Shown piece after piece: positions 8,483 through 17,761 of a stretch of DNA of 64,000 nt (its first letter is position 1; each line of letters starts with the position of its first letter). Both the position numbers and the translations under genes were made by a program. The notes under the pieces are model-generated. The model saw only the letters and a list, made by a program, of their open reading frames with translations. It was not told the origin of the DNA and did not search any database. Source of the DNA: Legionella shakespearei DSM 23087 (GTDB lineage: Bacteria; Pseudomonadota; Gammaproteobacteria; Legionellales; Legionellaceae); assembly GCF_000373765.1 (NCBI RefSeq), contig NZ_KB892393.1, positions 1-64,000 of the forward strand, in the 5' to 3' direction.

Positions 8483-10160
8483 TTGTTTGCTCCTCTCCTG
8501 ATTCCATTGGCAACCAAAGTGAATTCTCGGCAGCACATTGCCGAGCCAAGGCATATCCTGCGTCAGCATGACGCATTACACCTGTTGCAGGATCATTATG
8601 TAATACTCGTGATAATCGTTGTGCTGCTTTGTCAGTACCATCAGCCACAATGACTACTCCAGCGTGCTGAGAAAAGCCCATTCCAACCCCACCCCCGTGA
8701 TGGATACTCACCCACGTGGCGCCGCTGGCGCAATTTAATAAGGCATTCAGTAGTGGCCAATCTGAAACCGCGTCACTGCCATCAAGCATTCCCTCCGTTT
8801 CACGGTTAGGACTGGCTACAGACCCTGAGTCCAGATGATCGCGACCAATGACTATAGGCGCTTTCACTTTGCCTTGTTTCACCATTTCATTAAAGGCCAG
8901 TGCCAGACGCGCCCTGTCTTTTAAACCTACCCAACAGATTCGTGCAGGTAAGCCCTGAAAGGCGATCTTTTCACGCGCCATATCCAGCCAGTGGTGCAGG
9001 TGTTTATCATCAGGAATAAGCTTTTTAACCATTTCATCGGTTGCATAAATGTCCTCAGGATCACCTGACAAAGCAACCCAGCGGAAAGGACCAACCCCTT
9101 CACAAAATAAAGGCCTGATGTAAGCGGGGACAAATCCTTCAAAGTCAAAGGCATTCTGTTCACCTGCTTCAAAAGCCATTTGCCTGATGTTATTGCCATA
9201 GTCAAAAACTGGAATTCCTCTCTTTTGAAATTCAAGCATAGCCTGTACCTGCACTGCCATGGATTTTTTAGCAGCTTCAACTACTTTAAGGGGAGCACTC
9301 TCTCTCATTTCTGCAGCGTGTTGCAAACTCCAGCCCAGCGGGAGGTAACCATTCAAAGGGTCGTGTGCACTGGTCTGATCTGTAACCAGCGATGGGTTTG
9401 CGCCGCGTTGAACCAACTGTGGGAAGATTTCTGCTGCATTGCCCAGAATTGCCACTGATAAAGGCTGCTTGTTTTGGCAGGACTCATCGATCCATTCTAA
9501 CGCCTCATCAAGATTATCGGTATATCTATCCAGATATTTAGTGCGCAGACGCTTTTCTATACGGGTTAAATCACATTCAACAGCCAAAACGCTGGCTCCA
9601 GCCATGGTTCCCGCTAAAGTTTGGGCGCCGCCCATACCGCCTAAACCTCCGGTTAAAATCCAGCGTCCAGACAAATCACCGTTATAATGCTTTTTCGCAG
9701 CAGCAATGAAGGTTTCATAAGTACCCTGGACTATGCCTTGTGAACCAATATAAATCCAGCTCCCGGCAGTCATCTGACCGTACATCATCAAGCCTTTTTT
9801 ATCCAGTTCATTGAAATGTTCCCAATTAGCCCAGCGGGGAACCAGATTTGAATTGGCAATCAAAACTCTTGGTGCGTCTTCATGAGTGGTAAAAACCCCT
9901 ACCGGTTTTCCTGACTGGATTAGTAAAGTCTGATCCGCATCAAGGACTTTTAACACGTCAACGATTTTATCAAAACACTGCCAGTTTCTTGCCGCTTTGC
10001 CCAGACCACCATAAACAATCAGTGCATCGGGATCTTCAGCAACATCAGGGTTTAAATTATTACAAAGCATACGTAAAGCAGCTTCGGTCAACCAGCTTTT
10101 GGCTTGTTTTTCCGTTCCTGTATTTGCAGTAATAATGCGCTTACTCTTGTTATTATTCAT
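8475..10160 (-). CDS. hutU: Urocanate hydratase
   Basis: Second enzyme of histidine degradation: urocanate to imidazolonepropionate, using tightly bound NAD+ as electrophile. The 561-residue reading from the ATG at 10160 (MNNNKSKR) matches the usual 555-560; a 14-residue extension to 10202 is possible. Motifs include [12 protein letters not shown] near residue 50, the glycine-rich [11 protein letters not shown], and [15 protein letters not shown] in the C-terminal part. It is the first gene of the leftward hut cluster. hutI, hutG or hutF and a HutC repressor are not in this window. Confidence 0.96.
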   Translation of the reverse strand: MNNNKSKRIITANTGTEKQAKSWLTEAALRMLCNNLNPDVAEDPDALIVYGGLGKAARNWQCFDKIVDVLKVLDADQTLLIQSGKPVGVFTTHEDAPRVLIANSNLVPRWANWEHFNELDKKGLMMYGQMTAGSWIYIGSQGIVQGTYETFIAAAKKHYNGDLSGRWILTGGLGGMGGAQTLAGTMAGASVLAVECDLTRIEKRLRTKYLDRYTDNLDEALEWIDESCQNKQPLSVAILGNAAEIFPQLVQRGANPSLVTDQTSAHDPLNGYLPLGWSLQHAAEMRESAPLKVVEAAKKSMAVQVQAMLEFQKRGIPVFDYGNNIRQMAFEAGEQNAFDFEGFVPAYIRPLFCEGVGPFRWVALSGDPEDIYATDEMVKKLIPDDKHLHHWLDMAREKIAFQGLPARICWVGLKDRARLALAFNEMVKQGKVKAPIVIGRDHLDSGSVASPNRETEGMLDGSDAVSDWPLLNALLNCASGATWVSIHHGGGVGMGFSQHAGVVIVADGTDKAAQRLSRVLHNDPATGVMRHADAGYALARQCAAENSLWLPMESGEEQTNV

Positions 10161-10329
10161 CAGGAATGCTCCATGGCTAACAAATTTGGAAACATGATAC
10201 ACGAGAGCTGTTTCTGCGGGAATGATTATGGCCTGTGCTGGCTAATAAAAATTTAATGCATAATAAATGGGCAACGTGATATACTTAACGTAATTTGCCC
10301 CATTAACTTTCAATAAAGTGTAAAAAAAC

Positions 10330-11769
10330 ATGGATAAACATCCTAAGTCCTTGAGTATATTTTTCGCCACTGAAATGTGGGAGCGATACGGTTTTTATGT
10401 TGTTCAATCCCTATTAGCCCTTTATCTGGCCAAACATTTTGAATGGCCTGACAAGCAAATCTATGCATTGGTTGGTTCTTTTACAGCACTCACTTACCTT
10501 TCACCTCTTGTAGGTGGGTTGGTGGCAGATAAGCTCATTGGCCAGAAGCGCGCCATACTTTCTGGTGCTGTGGTCTTATTTATCAGCTATTGTTTTGTCG
10601 CATTACTGGATGGTACGTATGCATTAACTGCTGCATTGGCAGGTATAGCAGTAGGCACGGGTTTATTAAAACCTAATATCTCATCTCTATTGGGTAATGA
10701 GTATCTTACGGGATCCGCTCGCAGAGAAAGTGGCTTTACTATTTTTTACATGGGGATTACTTCGGGTATTATTTTAGGTACCACTGTACCCAGTATTTTG
10801 GGTTCTCATTTTGGCTGGGCAATATCATTCGCCAGTGCCGCAGTCGGAATGATTGTTGCATTTCTGGTCTTTTCTTATGGAATTGTCCAATTCAAAATAA
10901 AAGACTATAACCCCTTTGTTTTTCAATTTAAAAAAGTCGCTCTGGCCTTCGCCATGATTGCTTTTCTCTGGTTACTGTCCTTTTATATTCTTAATTCTCC
11001 AGGATTAGCCAACCTGATGTTCGGACTTGTAGTTCTTTTTTCAACCAGCTACATTCTCTATGCGGTTAATAAGGAAAACGCAAATCAGGCACGTCAAACG
11101 CTGGTTATTGGATTATTGTGCATTATCTCGGTAATGTTCTGGTCCTTTTACTTTCAAATGTTTATGTCGATAACGCTGTTTATTTCGAGAGTGGTGCAAC
11201 CCGTATTCTACGGAATACAGTTTCCGCCCCCTTATTACATTACCATTCAAAGTATAGGAATGTTGATCATTGGCGTTATTCTGGCACGCAGAAGCTACCA
11301 ACTCAATTTGGTTGAGCGCGGTCTAAGCACCGGAAAAAAATTCCTTTTATCCATGATATGCATGACGATTGCCTATGCAATTATCGCGTTTGTCAGCAGC
11401 TTTATTGATAAATCCCTTTTGCTTTCACCTTTGCTTATCATTCCTGCCTTCCTGATGATTTCATTGGCTGAACTCCTGTTGTCACCTGTAGGTTTGGCGG
11501 CAATCACTGTTCTTGCAGATAAAGACAAAGTCAGTACGATGATGGGAATATTTTTCGTTTCATTGGGTATAGGCGGATTTCTTGCCGGTAAATTGGCGGG
11601 ATTAACCGCTATTCCTGAGGGTGAAACCAATATTGTGGCCTTAAAAACCCTTTATGCTACTGCTTTTACTCAACAATTAGGTATTCTCTTTATCGCCACT
11701 TTATGCTGTCTTGTTCTTTTTGCAGTAATTAAATTTTTATTGACTACGATTCCAAAGGCCGAAGAATAA
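10330..11769 (+). CDS. POT/PTR2-family proton-coupled peptide transporter
   Basis: Inner-membrane major facilitator that imports di- and tripeptides with protons. The 479-residue protein has 12 or more hydrophobic segments, the ExxER motif of the family near the start (EMWERYGFY, residues 15-23) and the PTR2 signature region FTIFYMGITSG. It is divergent from hutU across a gap of about 170 bp that must hold both promoters. Amino acids are the main carbon source of Legionella, so a peptide importer beside a histidine-breakdown operon makes metabolic sense. The exact substrate is not predictable. Confidence 0.92.
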   Translation: MDKHPKSLSIFFATEMWERYGFYVVQSLLALYLAKHFEWPDKQIYALVGSFTALTYLSPLVGGLVADKLIGQKRAILSGAVVLFISYCFVALLDGTYALTAALAGIAVGTGLLKPNISSLLGNEYLTGSARRESGFTIFYMGITSGIILGTTVPSILGSHFGWAISFASAAVGMIVAFLVFSYGIVQFKIKDYNPFVFQFKKVALAFAMIAFLWLLSFYILNSPGLANLMFGLVVLFSTSYILYAVNKENANQARQTLVIGLLCIISVMFWSFYFQMFMSITLFISRVVQPVFYGIQFPPPYYITIQSIGMLIIGVILARRSYQLNLVERGLSTGKKFLLSMICMTIAYAIIAFVSSFIDKSLLLSPLLIIPAFLMISLAELLLSPVGLAAITVLADKDKVSTMMGIFFVSLGIGGFLAGKLAGLTAIPEGETNIVALKTLYATAFTQQLGILFIATLCCLVLFAVIKFLLTTIPKAEE

Positions 11770-11786
11770 TATGCTTAGGCCTTTTT
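11754..11786 (+). terminator. Possible terminator overlapping the transporter stop codon
   Basis: AAAGGCC and its complement GGCCTTT pair across a 17-nt loop and are followed by a T-run. The left half lies in the last codons of the transporter gene. The stem is short, so efficiency is uncertain. Confidence 0.45.
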
Positions 11787-11842
11787 ATATAAACCATTTG
11801 CTGATATCATTCGGCGCTTTTTGATAGAAGATTACGATACTC

Positions 11843-12178
11843 ATGCCAGATACAAATCCAATGCTAGACAAGCTGTTAAAATCCCTCGATGATTCGCAGG
11901 CAATTGACTTGAAAGTTATTGATGTCCATAAGCAAACGACAATCACTGACTTCATGATCATAGCCTCAGGCCGTGCTTCACGTCACGTAAAAGCCATAGC
12001 ACAGAAACTCATGGAAGACATGAAGTCTGCTGGCCTTGCTTCAATAAGTTCTACAGGCCTTGAAACAGGTGACTGGGCGCTTATTGATTTTGGCGATTTC
12101 ATCGTCCACATCATGCTTCCTGAAAGCAGACAATTTTATAATCTGGAAGGATTGTGGGAAGAACACCTTTCTTCTTGA
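11843..12178 (+). CDS. rsfS: Ribosome silencing factor RsfS
   Basis: Binds ribosomal protein L14 and blocks joining of ribosomal subunits when nutrients are short. The 111-residue protein is full-length for the RsfS/YbeB/Iojap family, with conserved DFMIIASGRASRHVKAIA and the C-terminal GDWALIDFGDFIVHIM. rlmH follows after 6 bp. In many gammaproteobacteria nadD precedes this gene; here nadD is some 44 kb away. Confidence 0.95.
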   Translation: MPDTNPMLDKLLKSLDDSQAIDLKVIDVHKQTTITDFMIIASGRASRHVKAIAQKLMEDMKSAGLASISSTGLETGDWALIDFGDFIVHIMLPESRQFYNLEGLWEEHLSS

Positions 12179-12184
12179 TGAATT

Positions 12185-12655
12185 ATGCTAAAAATTACAC
12201 TCATTACTCTTGGTAATAAAATGCCCGACTGGGTTGTTCAGGGTTCGAACGATTATGCCAAGAGATTTAATGACGGCATCCAATTGAAAATAATTGAGAT
12301 CCCGCTGATAAAACGTAGCAAATCATCCGATCTTAGCCGCATCATGGAAAAGGAATCCTCACTGATCAAAGAAGCCCTTCCTAACGGTGCAAGGCTTATT
12401 GCGCTGGAGATAGAAGGAAAGACCTTCAGCAGTGAACAGCTAGCAGTCAAAATCACCCAGTTGCAACAAATTTCAAGCCATCTGTGTTTTCTGATTGGCG
12501 GCCCCGAAGGCTTATCAAACGATGTACTACAACTCTGTGATGAACGCTGGTCATTATCCAAACTAACGCTTCCCCATCCTTTAGTGCGTATTATTTTATT
12601 AGAAACCTTATACAGGGCTTGGTCGATTATTAATAATCATCCGTATCATAAGTAA
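12185..12655 (+). CDS. rlmH: 23S rRNA (pseudouridine-1915-N3) methyltransferase RlmH
   Basis: SPOUT methyltransferase acting on helix 69 of 23S rRNA in assembled 70S ribosomes. The 156-residue protein has the knot motif [10 protein letters not shown] and the C-terminal [16 protein letters not shown] with YHK at the end, all diagnostic. It is co-directional with rsfS. mrdA, its usual downstream neighbour, is displaced by the island that begins right after this gene. Confidence 0.96.
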   Translation: MLKITLITLGNKMPDWVVQGSNDYAKRFNDGIQLKIIEIPLIKRSKSSDLSRIMEKESSLIKEALPNGARLIALEIEGKTFSSEQLAVKITQLQQISSHLCFLIGGPEGLSNDVLQLCDERWSLSKLTLPHPLVRIILLETLYRAWSIINNHPYHK

Positions 12656-12701
12656 AAATAACTTATGTACCTTAGCCTTTCTTAAGCATCTAATCGGTTA
12701 G

Positions 12702-12928
12702 TAATAGGCCACCCCTACCGTCACTGCCATTAAGCTAAACTAACATGAGTTTCGGATAAGAAAGTTGTTTGAGCCAGTGTTTACCTCGAAGCCTTAGCAC
12801 CATGCCAAGGCTTCGAGACAGCGCTATCGCGCTTCCTCAGCCCGAACGGCATCGAAGTAACGACAAGATCAAACAAGCTTCTTATCCGAAACTCACGTTA
12901 ACTTAATGGTAGTGCCCCCTGCCTATTA
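12702..12928. mobile_element. MITE-like element with long imperfect terminal inverted repeats
   Basis: About 227 bp bounded by inverted repeats of roughly 65 bp. The left end reads TAATAGGCC then GAGTTTCGGATAAGAA and TTGTTTGA; the right end is the complement, TCAAACAAG, CTTATCCGAAACTC and GCCTATTA. The centre holds a further inverted repeat (CGAAGCCTTAGCACCATG and CCAAGGCTTCG). No coding capacity. It sits exactly between rlmH and the signalling genes, at the left edge of the accessory island. No clear target-site duplication was recognised. Confidence 0.7.
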
Positions 12929-12934
12929 CATCGG

Positions 12935-13698
12935 CTAACGCTCACGTTTTAAGAATGCTTTGATTATATCCGGCTTACGATTTAGACCAAATTTAAATTT
13001 AATGTTATTAATGTGATTTTCAATGGTTCTCGGAGAAAGACCGAATTTTATTGCTACTTCCTTGGCAGTGTACCCAGATGAAAGCAGATGCAGACAGTCC
13101 ATTTCGCGCTTTGTAAATTTAATCGACTTGCCCAGGTAATGGATAATCTGAGATTGGTTTTTTATCGTTGAGAGGTCAGGCTGAGAATCATTTAATTTTA
13201 TCGAATCGCTGCTCCCTAATCTTAGCTGCATGTTTTCAGGTAAAATTATTTTATTACACTCGCCTTGAGTGATAAGTTTGTTAGCTTTGTTTTTGAAGTC
13301 AAATGAGAATTGCTCCAATATATCTATTTGATTTAGATAGAAATTTATAATTTTATGTTATAAAGAGATGAACTAAATATAAAATAGTCTATATAATTTT
13401 TATTGCCTTTTATAAGAAAAATAAAATTATCTAACCCAAAAAGATTTTTATAGTCCTTCAGTGCATGACTATAGACTTCATCATGAGCCTCCATTGCCAA
13501 ATGATAATGATATTTCTCTTGCTCTAATTCATCATGTCTATAGGGAAAATTTGGAGCAACTTTATAACCGCACTTGAAATGGTGCTGATACAAGTTTTTA
13601 TTGCTAATTAAAACAGATATTGATCCATCAATAAAATAACGAATTACGTCTACTCCCCATCTACAGCGTACGTAGGATATCCATAGACACAACTTCAT
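12935..13698 (-). pseudogene. LuxR-family transcriptional regulator, interrupted by one frameshift
   Basis: Two adjacent frames together make one protein of about 254 residues. The upstream frame (13698-13345) carries an N-terminal PAS/GAF-like sensing region (RYFIDGSISVL and NYIDYFIFSSS). The downstream frame, readable from about 13359, continues with INFYLNQIDILEQF and ends with a complete LuxR helix-turn-helix (FTKREMDCLHLLSSG, then SPRTIENHINNIKFKFG). The break lies at a run of four A (minus strand) near 13351-13354; one extra A would restore a single frame. The DNA-binding half could also start at a TTG (13318). It follows the hybrid kinase gene by 15 bp and has no receiver domain. Recent mutation, sequencing error or slippage are all possible. 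Confidence 0.78.
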
Positions 13699-13713
13699 TT
13701 CAGTAATTGTTAA

Positions 13714-15771
13714 TTATTTATTTTGCTCAAGCCAACGGCGTAATTCTTCGTTAGTTTTGTCATGTACCGAGAGTATCTGTTCGTAAAGGGGTTCAAGCAA
13801 TGTTCGATGTCCCGCTTTATAATATCGTTCCAAGTATTGGCAGGCAAAGCGCATTTTTTGAGCTCCGAGATAAGCCAGACCGCCTTTTATTTTATGTGCA
13901 ATTTTTTCGACTTGCTCCCAATTATGACTTGAATATTCCTGTCTTAACTGGATAAAGTCTTGTTGCATAGACTCAGAAAGGTAACTTTCCACCAGTGTCA
14001 TCAGAAATTGCTTGTCGGGGATTTGTTTCAAAGCGAGTTCTTCATCAAACAAGGGAAATGGTTCAAGAATAAAAAGTTCCTCTTCTGTGTCTGGTAAATC
14101 AGCCCCTAGTGCCACTTTGCCAGGACTGTTTCTGGTTGTGGTTTCTTCTATTATTTTTTGTATATGATCATGCAGCGTGTCAATTGGAGTTGGTTTACTT
14201 AAGACTTCATCCATTCCACTCTTGGTACATTCTTCAAGAGCAGCTTCTCTGGCGTGTCCAGTGAGTCCAATAATGGGTAATCTCGGCTTTCCAAGTTGCT
14301 GTTCCTGTTTGCGAATTCGTTGACTTAATTCATTTCCAGAAATACCGGACAAGCCAATATCGGTAATCATTAAATCAAAATTTTGACTGTGCAATAATGC
14401 CCATGCTTCCTCTCCCGTTGTAGCTGATGCAAAAGTGTAATTCTTTTGCGATAAGAGAATGCCTAAGGTTTTTAATGCAATTATATTGTCTTCAACCAAT
14501 AGAAGATGAAAGGCTTTGCCAGTTGCAGCGGATGGAATATCAGATGGGTGATGTTTCCCTTCGTCTCTTGATGCTATAGGGCACACCAAATCAAAATGAA
14601 AAGTACTCCCAACTCCCTCCTTACTCATTAAGGTAATCTGACCACCTAACAGTTCCACGTAGGATTGTGCAATATGAAGTCCTAATCCGAATCCTTTGGA
14701 AATACTCTTGTATGATGGGTTTACTTTAAAAAATCGACTAAATACTTGTGATTGAACCGATTCCGGGATACCGATACCGGTGTCGGATACACTAAATTTT
14801 AGATGCGCCTGTTTCTCATCACAATGTAACGCTTCAATTTTTAAAGTGATACGACCAGATTGAGTAAATTTAATCGCATTACCCATTAAATTTAATAAAA
14901 TGCGATGGATTTTATTGCGATCACTTTTAATATAACGAGGGACGTCAGGTGTAATATCTACTTTAAGTTCCAATTGTTTTAATATGGCCGCAGGTGATTC
15001 CAGGCGAATTAAATCATTAATGCATTGGTGTATATCGAAGCTTTCTGTCTTAACACCGGTTTCTCGAGGGCTTTCTACACGAATATCTTCCAAAATTTCA
15101 TTAAGCATATGTAATAATTCTTCACCACTATCATGCAGCATATGTGCTTTTTCTCTGTCCTGAGCATTTTGCAGCGTTTTTTCCAAAATTTCTGATAATC
15201 CAATAACTCCTGTTAGTGGTGTTCGGATATCGTGACTCATATTGGCGATAAATTCCGTTTTTGCCTGATTTGCTGCCTCAGCCAGTTCTTTAGCTTTTTG
15301 CAATGCCTTTTCGACAGATTTCATTTGAGTAATATCTATTGTATTTCCAATAATCCCAATAAGTTTTCGATGTTCATCATATAAAGGCCTTTTTGTCGAA
15401 TGGAGAAAAACCTCTTGACCGTCTGATAATTGAGCTTTTTCTTCAACTATTATTTCCTTTTGATTATTAATGACGCTTAAATCATTAATCCTGTAGCTGT
15501 CTGCAGCAGCTTTGCTAAACAATTCATAATCCGTTTTTCCAACTACCTCTTGTTCCTTTGGTGTTTTTATGACGCCCATTCTAGTCAAGCTCTCTAAACA
15601 ATGCGTATTCAACCCCAGCCACACTCCATCCTTATCTTTCCAATAAACATCACTGGGGAAATTATCAAGAATACTTTTTAATTGAAAAATCATCTCAGAC
15701 TGAGCCTTAATAATTTTTTCCAATTCTGAAACATCATGTTTGGAGTCCTTGTTGCCACGCATTTCGTTCAT
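13714..15771 (-). CDS. PAS-hybrid sensor histidine kinase (PAS-HisKA-HATPase-REC-HPt), copy 1
   Basis: Cytoplasmic hybrid kinase with an internal phosphorelay; no membrane segment is visible. In order over 685 residues: a coiled-coil start (15-40), a PAS domain (about 35-150, with DVYWKDKDGVWLG), HisKA with phospho-accepting H180 in NMSHDIRTPLTG, HATPase with N298 in MGNAIKF and SDTGIGIP, a receiver domain with D471 in TDIGLSG, and a C-terminal HPt domain with H626 in AHKIKGG. All phospho-transfer residues are present. It is clearly paralogous to the kinase at 19327-21459. The frameshifted LuxR gene follows on the same strand, and the aminotransferase gene is divergent 91 bp away. The signal is unknown. 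Confidence 0.93.
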   Translation of the reverse strand: MNEMRGNKDSKHDVSELEKIIKAQSEMIFQLKSILDNFPSDVYWKDKDGVWLGLNTHCLESLTRMGVIKTPKEQEVVGKTDYELFSKAAADSYRINDLSVINNQKEIIVEEKAQLSDGQEVFLHSTKRPLYDEHRKLIGIIGNTIDITQMKSVEKALQKAKELAEAANQAKTEFIANMSHDIRTPLTGVIGLSEILEKTLQNAQDREKAHMLHDSGEELLHMLNEILEDIRVESPRETGVKTESFDIHQCINDLIRLESPAAILKQLELKVDITPDVPRYIKSDRNKIHRILLNLMGNAIKFTQSGRITLKIEALHCDEKQAHLKFSVSDTGIGIPESVQSQVFSRFFKVNPSYKSISKGFGLGLHIAQSYVELLGGQITLMSKEGVGSTFHFDLVCPIASRDEGKHHPSDIPSAATGKAFHLLLVEDNIIALKTLGILLSQKNYTFASATTGEEAWALLHSQNFDLMITDIGLSGISGNELSQRIRKQEQQLGKPRLPIIGLTGHAREAALEECTKSGMDEVLSKPTPIDTLHDHIQKIIEETTTRNSPGKVALGADLPDTEEELFILEPFPLFDEELALKQIPDKQFLMTLVESYLSESMQQDFIQLRQEYSSHNWEQVEKIAHKIKGGLAYLGAQKMRFACQYLERYYKAGHRTLLEPLYEQILSVHDKTNEELRRWLEQNK

Positions 15772-15862
15772 GCCTTGTTTTTTGATTCTGACTATAATTA
15801 GATTATAGAGCTATTTCCTGTCATTTTGTAAACGACAAAAAATACCACATGAGAGGGATCAC

Positions 15863-17410
15863 ATGTTAACGCCAGATGGACAATCAGCCAGAAAAATAGA
15901 AAAGGTTATGCTTCTTTCTTTATGGGCCAATGAACTGAATGAACGTTTCACTCCTAAAGATAAAAAAATGATTTTTGCAGGGTTGGGAAGGCCGACCTAC
16001 CCTATCAATCAACGAACTATAAAGTCTTATTTAAATTATTGGCAGCGTTTAAATGATATATCCACTCAATGGCACTCTAATCCTGAGGCGGTATTAGATA
16101 ATCCTGCTATAGACTATGGTGATCCGCGGGGAGACAAAGAACCACGAAAAATTATGGCGGAAAGAATGTCTCAATGGTATGAGACTGAAATAAAACCCGA
16201 GCATATTCTATTCACAGTTGGAGGAATCGGCGGACTCAGAGCAATTTTTGATACCTTCAATAGTCATTTTGAGGACATTCCCGGTTACAGAATCATCACG
16301 CCATTTCCTCACTACAGTGTGTATTCGAACGATCCTATGCATCAACTTCATCCTGTTCATGTCATGAATAATCCCGGATACAAACTAACTGCTCAATCAA
16401 TGCGAGAAAGCATAGAGCAAGCTTATGAATTGGCCGAAGAAGACAAAGGTTACCCTCAAGCCATATTATTGTGTAACCCTTCCAATCCACTGGGAAATAC
16501 GATTGATGAGGAAGAATTAGTTAAAATTGCTGCTTTACTGAGAGAATATCCCGATCTCTATCTTATTTTTGATGAGGCTTATTCCGAATTGTCTTTTAAG
16601 CCCATACCTTCATTTTTAAAAATCGCACCAGATTTACAAAAGAGAGTCATTATATTGCGCTCGGCAACTAAAGCTTTATCTGCAGCGGGTGAACGTATGG
16701 CTATTCTTTTAGTCTTTGATCCTGAAATGATGAATGAATTATTAAATAAAAATATTAATTACTTCATTCATGTTCCCCGTTCAGCACAAATCGCTTATGC
16801 AGAAACAATGGCTTCTTTTGATCATCACGAACAAAGCAGATTATCAACTTATTATGAAAAAAAGGTACTTTATGTACTTGAGCGTTTAGAAAAAATGGGA
16901 GCCAGCATGCCCGATCCCCACTATAAAGTGGAGGCCACGTTTTATGCATTGGGAGATTTTAGTGATTTATTTGGATTGCCAATGCCAAAAGAAGCACTCC
17001 AGGTGTTTCAAAAAACAGACACCGTGAAAACCGATGAGGACATGGCTTATTACTTATTGTTTAACGATGCCCTCATGATTGCACCATTATCTTATTTCGG
17101 ATTGGAAAGAAACAGTGGCTATATGCGGATTACATGCAGCGCTACCGATGCTGAACTAGAAGAATTAATGAATCGGTTAGAACAACGTTTAGTGATTGCA
17201 AGACAGATTAAAAAGGAGAATTTAATCCATGTTATTAATAACCATGCGTCACAAATAAAAGATCAAGATACTCATGTCTATGAATTAGTTATTACTAAAA
17301 TAGCCCCTTATTTATCATCTGAGTCTAATAGCTTCAAACTAAAAGAACAGATCAAATCTTTGACAGAAATGAGAGACTTTGTTGAGGATTGTATTAAGAT
17401 TATGAAATAA
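15863..17410 (+). CDS. Fold-type I PLP-dependent aminotransferase with C-terminal extension
   Basis: Class I/II aminotransferase-like enzyme of unknown substrate. Over 515 residues it keeps the PLP-binding set: N205 in CNPSNPLGN, D237 in IFDEAYSEL, Schiff-base lysine K270 in SATKALSAAGER, and the carboxylate-binding Arg R422 in GYMRITCS. About 75 charged, helical residues follow the catalytic fold (after residue 440) and match nothing recognised. A GLGRPTYPIN segment near residue 40 resembles the entry loop of aspartate/alanine-type enzymes. It lies between the two hybrid kinases, divergent from copy 1. It could be biosynthetic for a signal or cofactor, or an ordinary amino-acid enzyme. Confidence 0.85.
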   Translation: MLTPDGQSARKIEKVMLLSLWANELNERFTPKDKKMIFAGLGRPTYPINQRTIKSYLNYWQRLNDISTQWHSNPEAVLDNPAIDYGDPRGDKEPRKIMAERMSQWYETEIKPEHILFTVGGIGGLRAIFDTFNSHFEDIPGYRIITPFPHYSVYSNDPMHQLHPVHVMNNPGYKLTAQSMRESIEQAYELAEEDKGYPQAILLCNPSNPLGNTIDEEELVKIAALLREYPDLYLIFDEAYSELSFKPIPSFLKIAPDLQKRVIILRSATKALSAAGERMAILLVFDPEMMNELLNKNINYFIHVPRSAQIAYAETMASFDHHEQSRLSTYYEKKVLYVLERLEKMGASMPDPHYKVEATFYALGDFSDLFGLPMPKEALQVFQKTDTVKTDEDMAYYLLFNDALMIAPLSYFGLERNSGYMRITCSATDAELEELMNRLEQRLVIARQIKKENLIHVINNHASQIKDQDTHVYELVITKIAPYLSSESNSFKLKEQIKSLTEMRDFVEDCIKIMK

Positions 17411-17465
17411 ACTAGTTTTATATAGCACTGTCCTGAATGGCACTTACTCAGGGGGTTTTCTATTC

Positions 17466-17491
17466 GTAGCCCGGTCTGCTTGCAGCCGGGA
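17466..17491. repeat. REP-like hairpin, family D
   Basis: GTAGCCCGGTCTGCTTGC followed by AGCCGGGA, an imperfect hairpin found in many of the gaps. A diverged partner in inverted order follows near 17535-17553 (CCCAGCTGCAAGCAGCTG). Confidence 0.7.
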
Positions 17492-17578
17492 ACTGACAAT
17501 AGTTACAAAGCCTGAATTTTAACCAAGTCTCCATTCCCAGCTGCAAGCAGCTGACTCTTGATCACATCTTTGCCATTA

Positions 17579-17696
17579 CCCGATCTACGTCGTCCTGAGC
17601 GCGTCTTTTGGCGCGAAGGATCTCCTGAAGCGGCATGGTGCCAATATTTGGAGATCCTTCGCGCCAAAAGACGCGCTCAGGACGACGTAGATCGGG
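17579..17696. repeat. 118-bp palindromic element (family A)
   Basis: Complete copy of the palindrome at 2524-2626, extended by CCCGATCT/AGATCGGG at its outer ends. Compared with other copies both arms carry the same change (TTTTGGCGCG and its complement CGCGCCAAAA). Such matched changes in the two arms suggest copying of one arm from the other or selection for pairing. It lies between the converging aminotransferase and SAHH-like genes; the rest of the 17411-17761 gap is diverged repeat sequence. Confidence 0.85.
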
Positions 17697-17761
17697 CTGT
17701 GTAGAAGAGTTAGCTGCAAGCAAACGGGCTACAAAAGTGCCACTCAACACTGCACACGACC

